Shown: in pieces, positions 44,423 through 53,210 of the stretch
Layout of the letters: each line of letters opens with the position of its first letter
How positions within the stretch are numbered: position 1 is the first letter of the stretch
Assembly: GCA_020852515.1 (NCBI GenBank)
Contig: JADZAS010000011.1
Coordinates: 124,001-188,000 of the forward strand
DNA length: 64,000 bases
Origin: Phycisphaerales bacterium
Lineage (GTDB): Bacteria; Planctomycetota; Phycisphaerae; Phycisphaerales; UBA5793
Direction of reading: 5' to 3'
Notes under the pieces: model-generated
Told to the model about the DNA's origin: nothing
Database searches by the model: none
What the model saw: the letters and a program-made list of their open reading frames with translations, nothing else
Translations under genes and position numbers: made by a program

Positions 44423-44478
44423 CAAAACAAAGACCCGCCCGATGGGGCAGGTCCTGTTGAATCTCTGTCGCATCGGGC
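44423..44478 (-). promoter_or_regulatory. Candidate attenuator: terminator plus competing antiterminator before cysE
   Basis: On the minus strand GACCTGCCC-catc-GGGCGGGTC is followed by TTTGTTTT, an intrinsic terminator 43 nt before the cysE ATG. Upstream, GCCCGATG (44471-44478) is exactly complementary to CATCGGGC (44437-44444), which covers the terminator loop and part of its 3' arm; the two pairings exclude each other. A TACGAT box 9 nt before the ATG could instead be a separate cysE promoter downstream of a plain terminator. Confidence 0.5.
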
Positions 44479-44778
44479 CGAGCAGTCGGGCAAGACGCTC
44501 GAACCCCATTTGCAGGTGGGCGCACGGTTCGGAGGCGGCAACCTTCCACTCTTTGGAGGCTTGGTTTTCGCCCCGAAACTCAGATCGTGCTCCCATGGGG
44601 CTGGAAACGGTTCGAGCATGTTGGCACGAGCCGCCCGGCCGACGCAGCAAAGCGATCCGCCGACATCTTACGCCGTTCGCCCGGCGGTGCGCGACATTCG
44701 ATGCCTTTCCAGCCGATTTTGCGACCAGTGTCCGCCCTGGTGAGCATCCGGCTGAGCAGTTGGCCCGGCACGGTCTGG

Positions 44779-44807
44779 TTGACACGCCGCCGGGCGCGGG
44801 CTAGAAC
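44779..44807 (+). promoter_or_regulatory. Sigma-70 promoter TTGACA-17-TAGAAC
   Basis: A perfect -35 box and a good -10 box at ideal spacing lie 51 nt before the ATG of the small lipoprotein gene. Confidence 0.7.
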
Positions 44808-44858
44808 ACAGTCTGACGTGCGGTGGAAGAGCGCCATCCCAACCCAGCGAGAAAAGCC

Positions 44859-45164
44859 ATGTCACGAAACGCCAAGTGTTTCCGTCTTCTCACGATCGGG
44901 GTTCTTGCCGCCGCGATGATCGGCTGCGAATCCAATGACGAGGCGAGCCTCGAAGAGGCCAGCCGCGTCGATCCCCAGAAAGTCAACGACGAAGTCTTCT
45001 GGGACCACACGCCCGAACTGCTGACCGTCACCGATCGTCCCGATGACACGGCCGGTCGCATCACGCGCCGCTTCAACTATGACAGCCGCATGTTCTGGGA
45101 AGACTGGATCAACGCGTGGTACTGGGATCGGCCCACCCGGCTCAACCGCCGCCCGATTCCCTGA
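44859..45164 (+). CDS. Small lipoprotein, unknown function
   Basis: ATG 44859 gives 101 residues. MSRNAKCFRLLTIGVLAAAM is followed by the lipobox IGC. The mature part is short, acidic and rich in Trp/Tyr at the end (MFWEDWINAWYWDRPTRL). It has a strong sigma-70 promoter upstream and a long hairpin downstream, so it is a monocistronic and possibly well-expressed gene. No family is recognised. Confidence 0.75.
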   Translation: MSRNAKCFRLLTIGVLAAAMIGCESNDEASLEEASRVDPQKVNDEVFWDHTPELLTVTDRPDDTAGRITRRFNYDSRMFWEDWINAWYWDRPTRLNRRPIP

Positions 45165-45190
45165 TCCATCTGACCTGATCTGAATCACTG

Positions 45191-45249
45191 CATCCCCCGT
45201 TTCGCCGGCCGCTGCTCAGGCAGTCGCCCGCGAGGCGGGGGATGTCATT
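45191..45249 (+). terminator. Long hairpin after the small lipoprotein gene
   Basis: Stem CATCCCCCGTTTCGC pairs with GCGAGGCGGGGGATG (15 bp, two G-T pairs) around a 24-nt loop, followed by TCATTT. It lies 26 nt after the stop. Confidence 0.6.
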
Positions 45250-45393
45250 TGCCGGCGCGCTTCCGTGCGCACGCGGCGGCTGCAAATGCGCCGCCTCCGG
45301 CGAGTTTGCGCCGCCAGCCGCGATTGCTTCTTGCATTCTCTCGCCCGTGCTCCATCCTGCGGTCATTGCAGGCCCTTCAAACGGAGCACGACC

Positions 45394-46143
45394 ATGAATC
45401 GAAGTCCACTCGCCTCAATGGCCACGGCGATGCACACGGTGTCCCTCGCGGCAGCCCTGTTCATCGCACCTTCCTGCGCAGCGCCGCCCGCGAGTTCGAC
45501 AGCCGCGCTCGATGCGCTTGATGACATCCACCGGCGCGTGCTGGCGCATGAAACGGACGCAACCGAAACGACCGCCGCCCTGGCCGAGACCGTGTGCGAC
45601 GCGGCGGCCGAGCGCCTGCGGCTGGCGCTGCTGCTCGACCTCGATGCGTTGCAGTCGGCCGCAGGACGGCCCGATGAGGCGCTCATCGAGCGCGTGCTGC
45701 GCGAGGGCTCGGATAACGCCGTGGTCGAGGAGATCAGAAGCGGCCGACTTTCGCCTGAGCAGGCGCTGAGGCTCGTTTCGGATGCGGCCGCAGCGGCTGA
45801 TCTCTCGCCCGAACCGCGTCAGGCGGCCGAGCAGCGCCTCATCGAGCGCTTCGCGCCCTGGCAGCGCCTGCAGGAGAGTCGCCGCGCACTGCTCGAAGGG
45901 CTTGAGTCCCGCAGCGCAGCGGCCCGGGTCCTGCTCGATGAAGCCGTGGAACTCACCGCTGCAGTGCGAAGCGCGACGGCCGCACGCCGGGCCGAGCCGA
46001 TGCGATGGCGCGCCGCCGCCATCCAGACCTCCCGTCTGATTGAAGATCAGCAGTTGCGCTCCGCGACGCGAGAACTCATCGAAGCGCTGATGCCCGCCCA
46101 AGATGCGCAAGCGAACACAACCACAAGGAGCAATGACCAGTGA
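45394..46143 (+). CDS. Putative lipoprotein, helical, unknown function
   Basis: ATG 45394 behind CGGAG gives 249 residues. The signal peptide ends with APSCAAPP, which could be a weak lipobox. The mature part is almost entirely helical with regular Ala/Leu/Glu/Arg heptads (ERLRLALLLDLDALQSAAG; RRALLEGLESRSAAARVLLD), suggesting coiled coils. Its stop overlaps the next GTG (GTGA). No family is recognised. The pair with the next gene probably forms a small envelope-related unit. Confidence 0.7.
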   Translation: MNRSPLASMATAMHTVSLAAALFIAPSCAAPPASSTAALDALDDIHRRVLAHETDATETTAALAETVCDAAAERLRLALLLDLDALQSAAGRPDEALIERVLREGSDNAVVEEIRSGRLSPEQALRLVSDAAAAADLSPEPRQAAEQRLIERFAPWQRLQESRRALLEGLESRSAAARVLLDEAVELTAAVRSATAARRAEPMRWRAAAIQTSRLIEDQQLRSATRELIEALMPAQDAQANTTTRSNDQ

Positions 46144-46526
46144 ACCACGACATCACCGACATTGACGCCAGCGCCCTGGCCATCGTCCTCGACTCGACGG
46201 GGCCGGTGACGCTTGCGCCTGAGCAGGCCGCGCTCATGCGATCGCTGCTTGAGCAGTTCGCCGCCGACCAGGTGACGCTACTCACGCTCGAGCGGCGACT
46301 GGCGCGGCACGAGCAGGCGGGTGAGCGGCTGGATCGCGCGCTGACCTCGGGCCTCAATCTGCTCGCCAGCCGACTGGATCGACCCGCGATTGGCTCGGAC
46401 TTTGACCTCGCCGAGTCGCGCCGGATCCGGGCGGAGCTCGCCGAGCAGGTGGCGCAGATGCAGCAGCCTCAGGAGATCTGGGCCGCCGCCGCGCGCACCG
46501 CGCTGGCGCTGGTTCGCCTGCTCTGA
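46140..46526 (+). CDS. Helical protein, unknown function
   Basis: The 128-residue protein is helical with no signal peptide or membrane segment. Heptads of Leu/Ala/Arg (LEQFAADQVTLLTLERRLAR) suggest a coiled coil that could pair with the preceding lipoprotein-encoded coiled coil. It starts at GTG 46140 within the stop of that gene. Function is not known. Confidence 0.65.
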   Translation: MNHDITDIDASALAIVLDSTGPVTLAPEQAALMRSLLEQFAADQVTLLTLERRLARHEQAGERLDRALTSGLNLLASRLDRPAIGSDFDLAESRRIRAELAEQVAQMQQPQEIWAAAARTALALVRLL

Positions 46527-46541
46527 TCGGTGGCCATCGGT

Positions 46542-46547
46542 TACAAT
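46542..46547 (+). promoter_or_regulatory. -10 element TACAAT, leaderless uvrD-like gene
   Basis: TACAAT is followed by 6 nt (gagccg) and ATG 46554, and no ribosome binding site is present. It is the strongest -10 match in the leaderless set. Confidence 0.55.
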
Positions 46548-46553
46548 GAGCCG

Positions 46554-49500
46554 ATGGTTGATGAACTGGTGGAGATCGAGGCGGCGGCGAGGCTGCCGCT
46601 CAACGAGGCGCAGCGCGAAGCGGTCTACGACCGCCAAGGACCGCTCATTGTCCTTGCCGGGCCCGGCACAGGCAAGACGCACGTCATCACCCATCGCATC
46701 TGCCGGCTCATCAACGAAGATGGCGTCGAACCCGAGACGATCCTCGCCCTGACGTTCACGAACAAGGCCGCCGAGGAGATGCGCACCCGCCTGGCGTCGA
46801 TGCTCGGCTCGCCTTCGCTCGCCGAGCGGCTGGTGGCTTCGACTTTTCACAGTTTCGGCCTTCGGCTCGTGCGGCAGTTCGGCGATCGGGCCGGCCTGCG
46901 CTCCGAGCCCGATCACATCGACGAAGCGCAGCAGAAGGCGCTGATGCGCCGTGTCGTGGATGAGACGGGTGTCGGCCGGGAGAAGTGGTTCTACGACCCA
47001 TACTCGGTCGTGCCCGTGGCGCTCGACTTCGTGAGCGAGGCGCGAAACTACGCCATCTTTCCCGCCGCCGCGCTGGACTACGCGCAGCAGTGGATGACCC
47101 GGGCGCGCGACAACGAGGCGGAACTCGCCGGCGAAGACCTGATCGCCGAGCAGGCCCGCGCGGATCGCTTCATGAGCCTGGCGCGACTCTACGACGCGTA
47201 CGAACGCCTCTGCCGGCAGCGCGGCGTCGTGACCTTTGATGATCTGCAGACGCTGCCGCTGCAGATCCTGCGCGAACACTCGAGCCTTCGCGCCATCGTG
47301 CGCAGCGACTACCGGCACATCATTGTGGATGAGTTTCAGGATGTGAACCCCGCGCAGGTTGAACTGCTCAAGTGTCTTGCGGGGCCGGAGCACGACCTGT
47401 GCGTCGTGGGCGATGACGATCAGGCGATCTACGCCTTCCGCGGGGCGATGCAGAGCAGTTTCCGACGCTTCGCCGAGCACTGGGCCGGCACGCGCACCAT
47501 CACATTGACCCAGAACTACCGATCGTCTCCGGTCATTCTCGCGGCGGCCGACGTGATCATCCGCGGCTGCAGCGACCGGTTCGCCCCGGACAAGACCACC
47601 GTCGCCGCCGGCGTGAATCGAGACGCGGACGAACCGATCGAGATGGTGCGCTACCGCGGCACGTCGGGCGCAGGACCGGTGATCGGCGGCATGATTCAGA
47701 ACGCCGTCAAGGACGGCGCGGCGTATCGCGACTTTGCCGTGCTGGTGCGATCCAACACCGACCTGGAAAGGATCGCCGCGTCGCTGCAGGTGCTTGAGAT
47801 CCCGGTCGAGATGCCCGAACGCGGCCAGGCGTTCGAGCATCCAGCCGTTGCTGACGTGCTTTCGTGGATGCGGCTGCTGGCCGACGAGCACGAAGACACC
47901 GCGCTGACGCGCCTGCTGCTGCGGCCGCCGTATGATCTTGATCTGCCGACTGTGTCGGCGTGGTCGCTGGCCCATCGGCGCGGTGCGGCGGAAGCGGCCC
48001 GCGCCGGCGATGAAGACGCCGCGTCGCGCCCGTTCGTGCACTGGATTATCAGCCGCAGGCCGACGGAAGCCGCGGAGAGATTCGCCCGGCAGTACCTGCA
48101 GCTGGCCGAAGTCGCGCTGAGCCAGCCGGCCGACACCCTGACGCGCGCCATCATCCACGCAACGGGCGCGCTGACGATCGATCCGGTGGACTCGATCGAG
48201 CACCGCGCGCGTGTCGAGCAACTCGGCCGGTGGCTGGCGTTCGTGAGCGAACGGCTGGGCAACATCGACCCGCCGCGCCGCGTCGGGCAATTCATCGCGT
48301 ATCTCGATGATCTCACCAACGGTTCGCTCGATTCGATTCCCGCGTCGGTCGAGTCGCGGCTCGACTCGGGTTTTGAACTCTCCGATCGCGACGCCGTGCG
48401 CCTGCTGACGGCGCACGGCTCCAAGGGGCTCGAGTTCGAGACGGTGTTCATCCCGCGCGTGAACGGGCAGTTCGGCTATCCGACGATGAACCGATCCAGC
48501 CGCGACGAGCAGTTGCTGCCTGACGAGCTGACGCGCGGCCAGACCTCGACGCACGACGACGATGAGCGGCGCGTGTTCTTCGTCGCCATGACGCGAGCGA
48601 GGCGGCGCCTCGTGCTGCTGGCGCAGGCCATGCACGATTCGGGGCGCAAGTGCTCTCCCTCGGTGTATTGGGACGAAATCGAGGCGGCGGCAAGCGACAC
48701 CCTGCCGCTGGAGATGCTCGATGCCGCGACGGGTGATGCCGCGCTCGAGGCGACTCAACTCGGCGTCGGCGGCGAGATCAGCAAGCCCAATCGCTCGGTT
48801 CGCGACCGGCTGAAACTGAACCTGCGCAGCGAGATCTTTAGCCTGCTGCACGACCTGAGCGATCCCGCTCTGCCGGTCGGGCAACTGGCGGCGCTGCGGG
48901 ATCGGCTGCGCGCTGCCGCGCTGCAACTGCCGGTGCTGGCGGCCGAATCGCCGGCGCGACTGCGCGCGGTGCTCGCCGCGGCCGACCCGGGCGACCGCGC
49001 GACACTTGAAGCTCTAGTTGAAACGCTCGAGCGCGATGAACCGCTCGTGCCGCTGATCCCCGGCCCCAAATCGCCACTCGAACTCAACTTTTCAGAACTC
49101 GATCTCTACCTCCGCTGCCCGCGCTGCTACTGGCTGCGCCACGTCGTGGGCGTGCCCGAGGCGCAGGCCGCCGCCGCGAATTTCGGCTCGATCATCCACC
49201 GCAGCCTCGAGTTCTTCTACGAGCGCCTTCGCCAGGCGGAGAACAACCCCGACCACATTGCGCTGCCCGACATCGATGACCTGATCAAGATCGGCCAGGA
49301 TGCTTACGACGAGATGCGGCCGCCCGAGGAGATCCGCTCGCACGAAATGGCCGAGCGCATCGAGCGCGCCCTGCGGCTGTACCACGACAGCATGCACTCG
49401 CCGAATCTGCACGTGCTGTACACCGAGGAGCGGATTCGCTTCCCCTACCTGTGCAACGGCCAGACGCACTACATCACCGCCCGCATCGATCGCATCGATC

Positions 49501-49844
49501 TCGATGACGCGGGCATCCACGTCATCGACTACAAGACGGGCAAGCCCACCAGGACCCGCCTCGAACCGAGCAAGGCGGATCTGCAACTGGGTATTTATTA
49601 CATGGCGGCGGCGGATCGCTTCGGACCCGAGCCCGAAGGCACGGCGGAGTACTGGCTCACCCGGACCAGTCAGCGCGGCGTGCTCGACTTCGCGTCGATC
49701 GACCTGAAGCGCATCTGTGCGAAGATCGACCAGGCCGTCTGCGGCATACTCGAGGGCTGCTGGGAGGCGGGCGAGCGGTGCGGGCGCTGCGAGGAACTGC
49801 TCACCGGCACGCAGGCGGGTCCTCCCGAGGGCGACGACGAGTAG
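46554..49844 (+). CDS. UvrD/Rep-family helicase with C-terminal PD-(D/E)XK nuclease
   Basis: ATG 46554 gives 1096 residues; a GTG at 46530 is less likely. Superfamily 1A motifs in order: AGPGTGKTHVITHR (Walker A), LTFTNKAAEEM, VDEFQDVNPAQ (II), VVGDDDQAIYAFRG (III), LTQNYRSS (IV), LLTAHGSKGLEFETVF (V), FVAMTRARRR (VI). The C-terminal 280 residues are RecB/AddB-like: NFSELDLYLRCPRCYWL, then GSIIHRSLEFFYE, HVIDYKTGKPTR (catalytic Asp-x-Lys) and a CWEAGERCGRC end. One upstream Cys plus the final cluster fit a 4Fe-4S nuclease. It would unwind and trim DNA ends in repair. No AddA/AddB partner is present. Confidence 0.9.
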   Translation: MVDELVEIEAAARLPLNEAQREAVYDRQGPLIVLAGPGTGKTHVITHRICRLINEDGVEPETILALTFTNKAAEEMRTRLASMLGSPSLAERLVASTFHSFGLRLVRQFGDRAGLRSEPDHIDEAQQKALMRRVVDETGVGREKWFYDPYSVVPVALDFVSEARNYAIFPAAALDYAQQWMTRARDNEAELAGEDLIAEQARADRFMSLARLYDAYERLCRQRGVVTFDDLQTLPLQILREHSSLRAIVRSDYRHIIVDEFQDVNPAQVELLKCLAGPEHDLCVVGDDDQAIYAFRGAMQSSFRRFAEHWAGTRTITLTQNYRSSPVILAAADVIIRGCSDRFAPDKTTVAAGVNRDADEPIEMVRYRGTSGAGPVIGGMIQNAVKDGAAYRDFAVLVRSNTDLERIAASLQVLEIPVEMPERGQAFEHPAVADVLSWMRLLADEHEDTALTRLLLRPPYDLDLPTVSAWSLAHRRGAAEAARAGDEDAASRPFVHWIISRRPTEAAERFARQYLQLAEVALSQPADTLTRAIIHATGALTIDPVDSIEHRARVEQLGRWLAFVSERLGNIDPPRRVGQFIAYLDDLTNGSLDSIPASVESRLDSGFELSDRDAVRLLTAHGSKGLEFETVFIPRVNGQFGYPTMNRSSRDEQLLPDELTRGQTSTHDDDERRVFFVAMTRARRRLVLLAQAMHDSGRKCSPSVYWDEIEAAASDTLPLEMLDAATGDAALEATQLGVGGEISKPNRSVRDRLKLNLRSEIFSLLHDLSDPALPVGQLAALRDRLRAAALQLPVLAAESPARLRAVLAAADPGDRATLEALVETLERDEPLVPLIPGPKSPLELNFSELDLYLRCPRCYWLRHVVGVPEAQAAAANFGSIIHRSLEFFYERLRQAENNPDHIALPDIDDLIKIGQDAYDEMRPPEEIRSHEMAERIERALRLYHDSMHSPNLHVLYTEERIRFPYLCNGQTHYITARIDRIDLDDAGIHVIDYKTGKPTRTRLEPSKADLQLGIYYMAAADRFGPEPEGTAEYWLTRTSQRGVLDFASIDLKRICAKIDQAVCGILEGCWEAGERCGRCEELLTGTQAGPPEGDDE

Positions 49845-50041
49845 TTTGAGCCGCCTTTCCCCGAGGTTTCGTGGCGGATCGACCGGCAGGCGGGTACTGT
49901 TACGCTTGGCGTCGAGCGTCCGGAAGCGGAAAACGGCTTCAATTGGTTGAGTCCGGCCCTTTTGGTGGAATTCGGGGGCCTTGGGCGCATCCAGCCTCAC
50001 AGAGGGCCCGGGGCCGGGCGGCGTTGAAGATCGGACAGGGT

Positions 50042-50536
50042 ATGAACGAGGTATTGCGGGATCCGATGCCGGCTGTCGGCCATCTCCTCGGACCGGCGTC
50101 GCGCAACGCGGTCGTCGAGCGGTCGGTCGCGGCCGTGGTAGCCCTGGCGTGCCTGGCGCTGCTGTCGGTCGCGGCGTGGCTCGAGCCTTCGCCGAGTGGA
50201 GTGGGCACGCACACCCAACTGCTGCCGCTCCAGTCCTGCGCCTGGATCGCCTATGCCGACATGCCGTGTCCGACGTGCGGGATGACGACTGCGTTTGCAC
50301 ACGCGGCGGACGGGCATCTGATCAAGTCCTTCATCACCCAGCCGATGGGCTGCCTGCTGGCGATCGGCACGGCTGCGGCGTTCTGGGTATCGGTGTACAT
50401 CGCGTTTACGGGCTCACCCATCTGGCGCGTCTTCCAGCGCATGTGGCGGCCGAGCGTCGTCTGGATTCTGGGCGCGCTGCTGCTGGCGGCGTGGGGGTAC
50501 AAGATCTGGGCCCTCAAAGGAGGCATCGGCGTATGA
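50042..50536 (+). CDS. DUF2752 membrane protein
   Basis: ATG 50042 gives 164 residues. The DUF2752 core is MPCPTCGMTTAFAHAADGHL, with two Cys and a Gly-Met-Thr motif, between hydrophobic helices (AAVVALACLALLSVAAWL; LLAIGTAAAFWVSVYIAF; WILGALLLAAWGYKIW). The family function is unknown; the Cys pair could bind a metal or form a disulfide. Its stop overlaps the ATG of the following lipoprotein gene (ATGA). It begins an operon of four overlapping genes. Confidence 0.8.
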   Translation: MNEVLRDPMPAVGHLLGPASRNAVVERSVAAVVALACLALLSVAAWLEPSPSGVGTHTQLLPLQSCAWIAYADMPCPTCGMTTAFAHAADGHLIKSFITQPMGCLLAIGTAAAFWVSVYIAFTGSPIWRVFQRMWRPSVVWILGALLLAAWGYKIWALKGGIGV

Positions 50537-51228
50537 AAGCAATCATTGCACGGCCGTGTTCATGGCTTGCCGCAGCGCTCTGCGTGGCGGGCCTGGGCGT
50601 TTCCGCCGGCTGCGACGCCATCGGGTTCGTGGCGCAGGCAGTCGATTCAGAGACGGAAGTCGAGTTCAAGGCGCAGTACGAAGGCCTGAACGGCAAGCGC
50701 GTGGCCGTGCTCGTCGATTGTCCGCTCGATGCGCAGTACGAGCATCCGACGGCGGTGCCGCGGCTGTGCGAATACCTCAGCGCCGGGCTGCACGAAGCGT
50801 GCGAAGGGGCCAAGATCCTGCCGCCCGGCTACGCCGTCGCGTACCAGGCCAACAACATCTACTGGCCCACGATGGAGATTCCCAGGCTGGCCGAAGCGCT
50901 CGGCGTCGAACGCCTGGTGATTGTCGATCTCGTCGAGTATCGCCTGCAGTTGCCGGGTAACAGTTATCTGTGGGACGGGGTGATCATCGCGGATGTCAAC
51001 GTGTTCGAAGCCGACGGGGCGGACCCGATGACGCCCACCTTCACGGAGCGGGTCAAGGTGCGCTACCCGCCCATGGATGGCGTTCAGCGCGACCAGGTGC
51101 CCCAGGCAATCATTGAACAGGGCCTGCAGGTCAAGTTCGGGCAGGAGGCCACCAAGCTGTTCTACACCTACACGCGCAAGAAGGGCGACATCGACGCCGA
51201 CGCCCGGAAGGAGCGTCACCGTCTATGA
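50533..51228 (+). CDS. Lipoprotein, unknown function
   Basis: ATG 50533 gives 231 residues. The signal peptide MKAIIARPCSWLAAALCVAG ends in the lipobox VSAGC. The mature part contains KRVAVLVDCPLDAQYEHPTA and LAEALGVERLVIVDLVEYRL, and ends in charged residues. The pattern of a predicted beta-alpha unit followed by a beta-rich half resembles lipoproteins that sense or bind another envelope component, but no family is certain. It overlaps both neighbours by 4 bp and resembles the next lipoprotein in overall plan. Confidence 0.75.
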   Translation: MKAIIARPCSWLAAALCVAGLGVSAGCDAIGFVAQAVDSETEVEFKAQYEGLNGKRVAVLVDCPLDAQYEHPTAVPRLCEYLSAGLHEACEGAKILPPGYAVAYQANNIYWPTMEIPRLAEALGVERLVIVDLVEYRLQLPGNSYLWDGVIIADVNVFEADGADPMTPTFTERVKVRYPPMDGVQRDQVPQAIIEQGLQVKFGQEATKLFYTYTRKKGDIDADARKERHRL

Positions 51229-51881
51229 GACTGATCCAATCCATGCTGCTGCTGGGCGGCCTGGCGGTGCTGCTGCTCGCCGGAGCGGGCTGCAATCTCG
51301 TCGGAGCCGGAACGTATCTCATCAGCGGGCCCGAAAAGACGCCCGCGAAGTACACCCTGCCGCAGCAGACCATCGTGGTGTTCATCGACGATCGCGCCAA
51401 CGTGCTGCCGCGCTCGCGCTTTGTGAACCAGATCGCCATGCGTGCGACCAATGAAGTGCTCAAGGTGCAGGAACTCGTGCCCGAGGCGATCGATCCCGCG
51501 GCGGTGAATCGCGAAGCAGCGCGCGAGACCACCGGCAACATCATGTCGATCGAAGAGATCGGCCGCAAGGTGCACGCGGACATCGTCATCTACGCCGTGC
51601 CCCGCCAGTTCACCCTGGTGGATGAGCGCGGCACGATCCCCACGTGCATCATGGAAGTAAAGGTCGTGGAGACCGAGAGCGGCGCGCGACTCTGGCCGCC
51701 GACGACGGACTACGAGTACCATCGCCTCACGGTCGAACTGGCGTACAAATCCACGTTCGAGTACGACCCCAACAAGGTGGATGAACTTCAGCGGAAGTTA
51801 GCCGACGTGACGGGGCTGCGGCTGGCGCAACTGTTCTACGCCCACGAAAAGAATCCGCTGGACGCCCAGGTCTCGGATTGA
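51225..51881 (+). CDS. Lipoprotein, unknown function, similar plan to the preceding one
   Basis: The 218-residue precursor has a signal peptide with lipobox LAGAGC. The mature part has QTIVVFIDDRANVLPRSRFV, followed by ADIVIYAVPRQFTLVDERGT and EVKVVETESGARLWPP. This pairs with the upstream lipoprotein's VAVLVDC...LVIVDLVEY pattern, so the two may be ancient paralogues. It starts inside the stop of that gene, and its own stop overlaps the TTG start of the glycosyltransferase. A role in the outer membrane or in surface glycan export is a guess from the neighbour. Confidence 0.75.
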   Translation: MRLIQSMLLLGGLAVLLLAGAGCNLVGAGTYLISGPEKTPAKYTLPQQTIVVFIDDRANVLPRSRFVNQIAMRATNEVLKVQELVPEAIDPAAVNREAARETTGNIMSIEEIGRKVHADIVIYAVPRQFTLVDERGTIPTCIMEVKVVETESGARLWPPTTDYEYHRLTVELAYKSTFEYDPNKVDELQRKLADVTGLRLAQLFYAHEKNPLDAQVSD

Positions 51882-53200
51882 GCCGCACCGTCGTGCCATC
51901 TGCGGCGCGTCCCTATCGGCCGCGCGTGCTGCACCTCATCGACCCGCACGGGCCGATGGTCGGCCCATGCGCCACGGCGATGCTGGGCGACCTGGCGCAG
52001 TCCACGGCGGCCCGACAGACTGATCTCATGGCGGCGGTGGTTGGCGGAAGCGGGGCCGAGCGGCTGGCTCGCTCGCTGGGCGTAACAACCTGCGACCGCC
52101 TCGCGCCGCTGGGCGGGAGGCCCTGGATGAGCCTGGGGCCGCTGCGGCGGTACGTCGCAGCCGTGGCGCCGGTCGATCTCATCCACTGCTGGTCGCTCGC
52201 GACGCTGGGCATGGCGATGGCGGCGGCGCCGGGCGTGCTTCGCGTGCTCACCCTGACGACAGAACCGATCAGCCGCGAGCAGGGACAGTGGCTGCGCGTG
52301 CTGAGCACCGCTGGCCGGGCGCCGGTCACCATCCTCACCGCCAGCAGCAGCATCAAACGAGCCTGGGCTCACGCCGGCGTCGAGCCGTCGCTCATGCACG
52401 TGCTGCGGCCGGGCCTCGACCTCGCGCGGCTGCAGCAGGGCGATCGGACCTGCCTGCGGCGAGAATGGGACATTCGATCTGACCGGACTGTGGTGGTTCT
52501 TGCGACGGCGCAGCATGACGCGTGCGTCGATGCATCGCGCATCGCCTCCATCCAGGCGTGCAGCGCTCTGAGCGGGCTCAATGTGTGCTTTGTCGTGCCC
52601 GCCGGCGCCTCGCGCCGGTCGATGGCGCGCTCGCTCGTCATGGGAGGCGGCTCACCTGACCGGCTCATCTTCGATGCGCGGGCCGCGCTTCCCTGGGAAG
52701 TTGTCGCGGGCGCTGACCTGATGCTGCACCTCGGCGATGACACGCAATCGGCATTGGTCGAGCAGCCCGCGCAGCGCGGACCCGAGCCCGCCCGGCGGGC
52801 CCTGGCCGCAGCGCGAGCGCTTCTGGCCGCACCGCCGAGCGCGAGGCCGGGCCAGGTGCTGGGAGTGCTGCCGATGCTCTGGGCGGCAGCGGCTGGCAAG
52901 GCGGTCATCGCAGAAGCCGGTTATGCCGTGGCCGAGGTCGTCGAGAACGGCAAAACGGCGCTGGTCGTCAAGCCCGGCAACAACGGCGCCATCGTGCAAC
53001 GCCTGCGCGAACTCATCGACGACCCGCAGAAGAACTGGTCGCTGCGCGACACCGCCCGCTCCGAAGCGTTCTCTTTCTTCTCGTGCAGCAGGTACGCCGA
53101 GAATCTCGTGATGGCCTACGAGCAGATCCTCAGCAGCCAGCCGGTGGAGATCCCGGCGCTGCCGATGACCGGCGGGCTGGCGTTCGCGGGCAGAAGATGA
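51878..53200 (+). CDS. Glycosyltransferase, GT4-like
   Basis: The 440-residue protein starts at TTG 51878 (TTGA overlap). It has a two-Rossmann GT-B plan: RPRVLHLIDPHGPMVGPCAT at the N-terminus, DLIHCWSLATLGMA, then in the second half MLWAAAAGKAVIAEAGYAVA and VVENGKTALVVKPGNNGAIV, which is the typical GT4 donor site. An Ala/Arg-rich loop (about 290-330) interrupts it. GT4 enzymes add a sugar from a nucleotide donor. The acceptor is not known. The usual ExxxxxxxE motif is degenerate (EAGYAVAEVVE), so activity is not certain. Confidence 0.75.
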   Translation: MSRTVVPSAARPYRPRVLHLIDPHGPMVGPCATAMLGDLAQSTAARQTDLMAAVVGGSGAERLARSLGVTTCDRLAPLGGRPWMSLGPLRRYVAAVAPVDLIHCWSLATLGMAMAAAPGVLRVLTLTTEPISREQGQWLRVLSTAGRAPVTILTASSSIKRAWAHAGVEPSLMHVLRPGLDLARLQQGDRTCLRREWDIRSDRTVVVLATAQHDACVDASRIASIQACSALSGLNVCFVVPAGASRRSMARSLVMGGGSPDRLIFDARAALPWEVVAGADLMLHLGDDTQSALVEQPAQRGPEPARRALAAARALLAAPPSARPGQVLGVLPMLWAAAAGKAVIAEAGYAVAEVVENGKTALVVKPGNNGAIVQRLRELIDDPQKNWSLRDTARSEAFSFFSCSRYAENLVMAYEQILSSQPVEIPALPMTGGLAFAGRR

Positions 53201-53210
53201 GTCGGCACGA

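Larger units (their letters stand above)
44381..44858. other. 478-nt gene-free region: cysE leader and divergent promoter
   Basis: On the minus strand it holds the cysE upstream region with an intrinsic terminator at 44423-44453 and a competing arm at 44471-44478. A further inverted pair (CGAACC near 44530, GGTTCG near 44500 on the minus strand) suggests more structure. On the plus strand it holds the promoter of the lipoprotein gene at 44859. No convincing coding sequence is seen. Confidence 0.55.

Noticed and set aside
44381-44785. 135-residue N-terminal extension of CysE
   Set aside because: It would translate through an intrinsic terminator and has no similarity to serine acetyltransferases; the family start fits ATG 44380.
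46278-48926. 882-codon open frame on the minus strand
   Set aside because: It is antisense to the uvrD-like helicase, has no recognisable motif, and follows the codon pattern of the sense gene.
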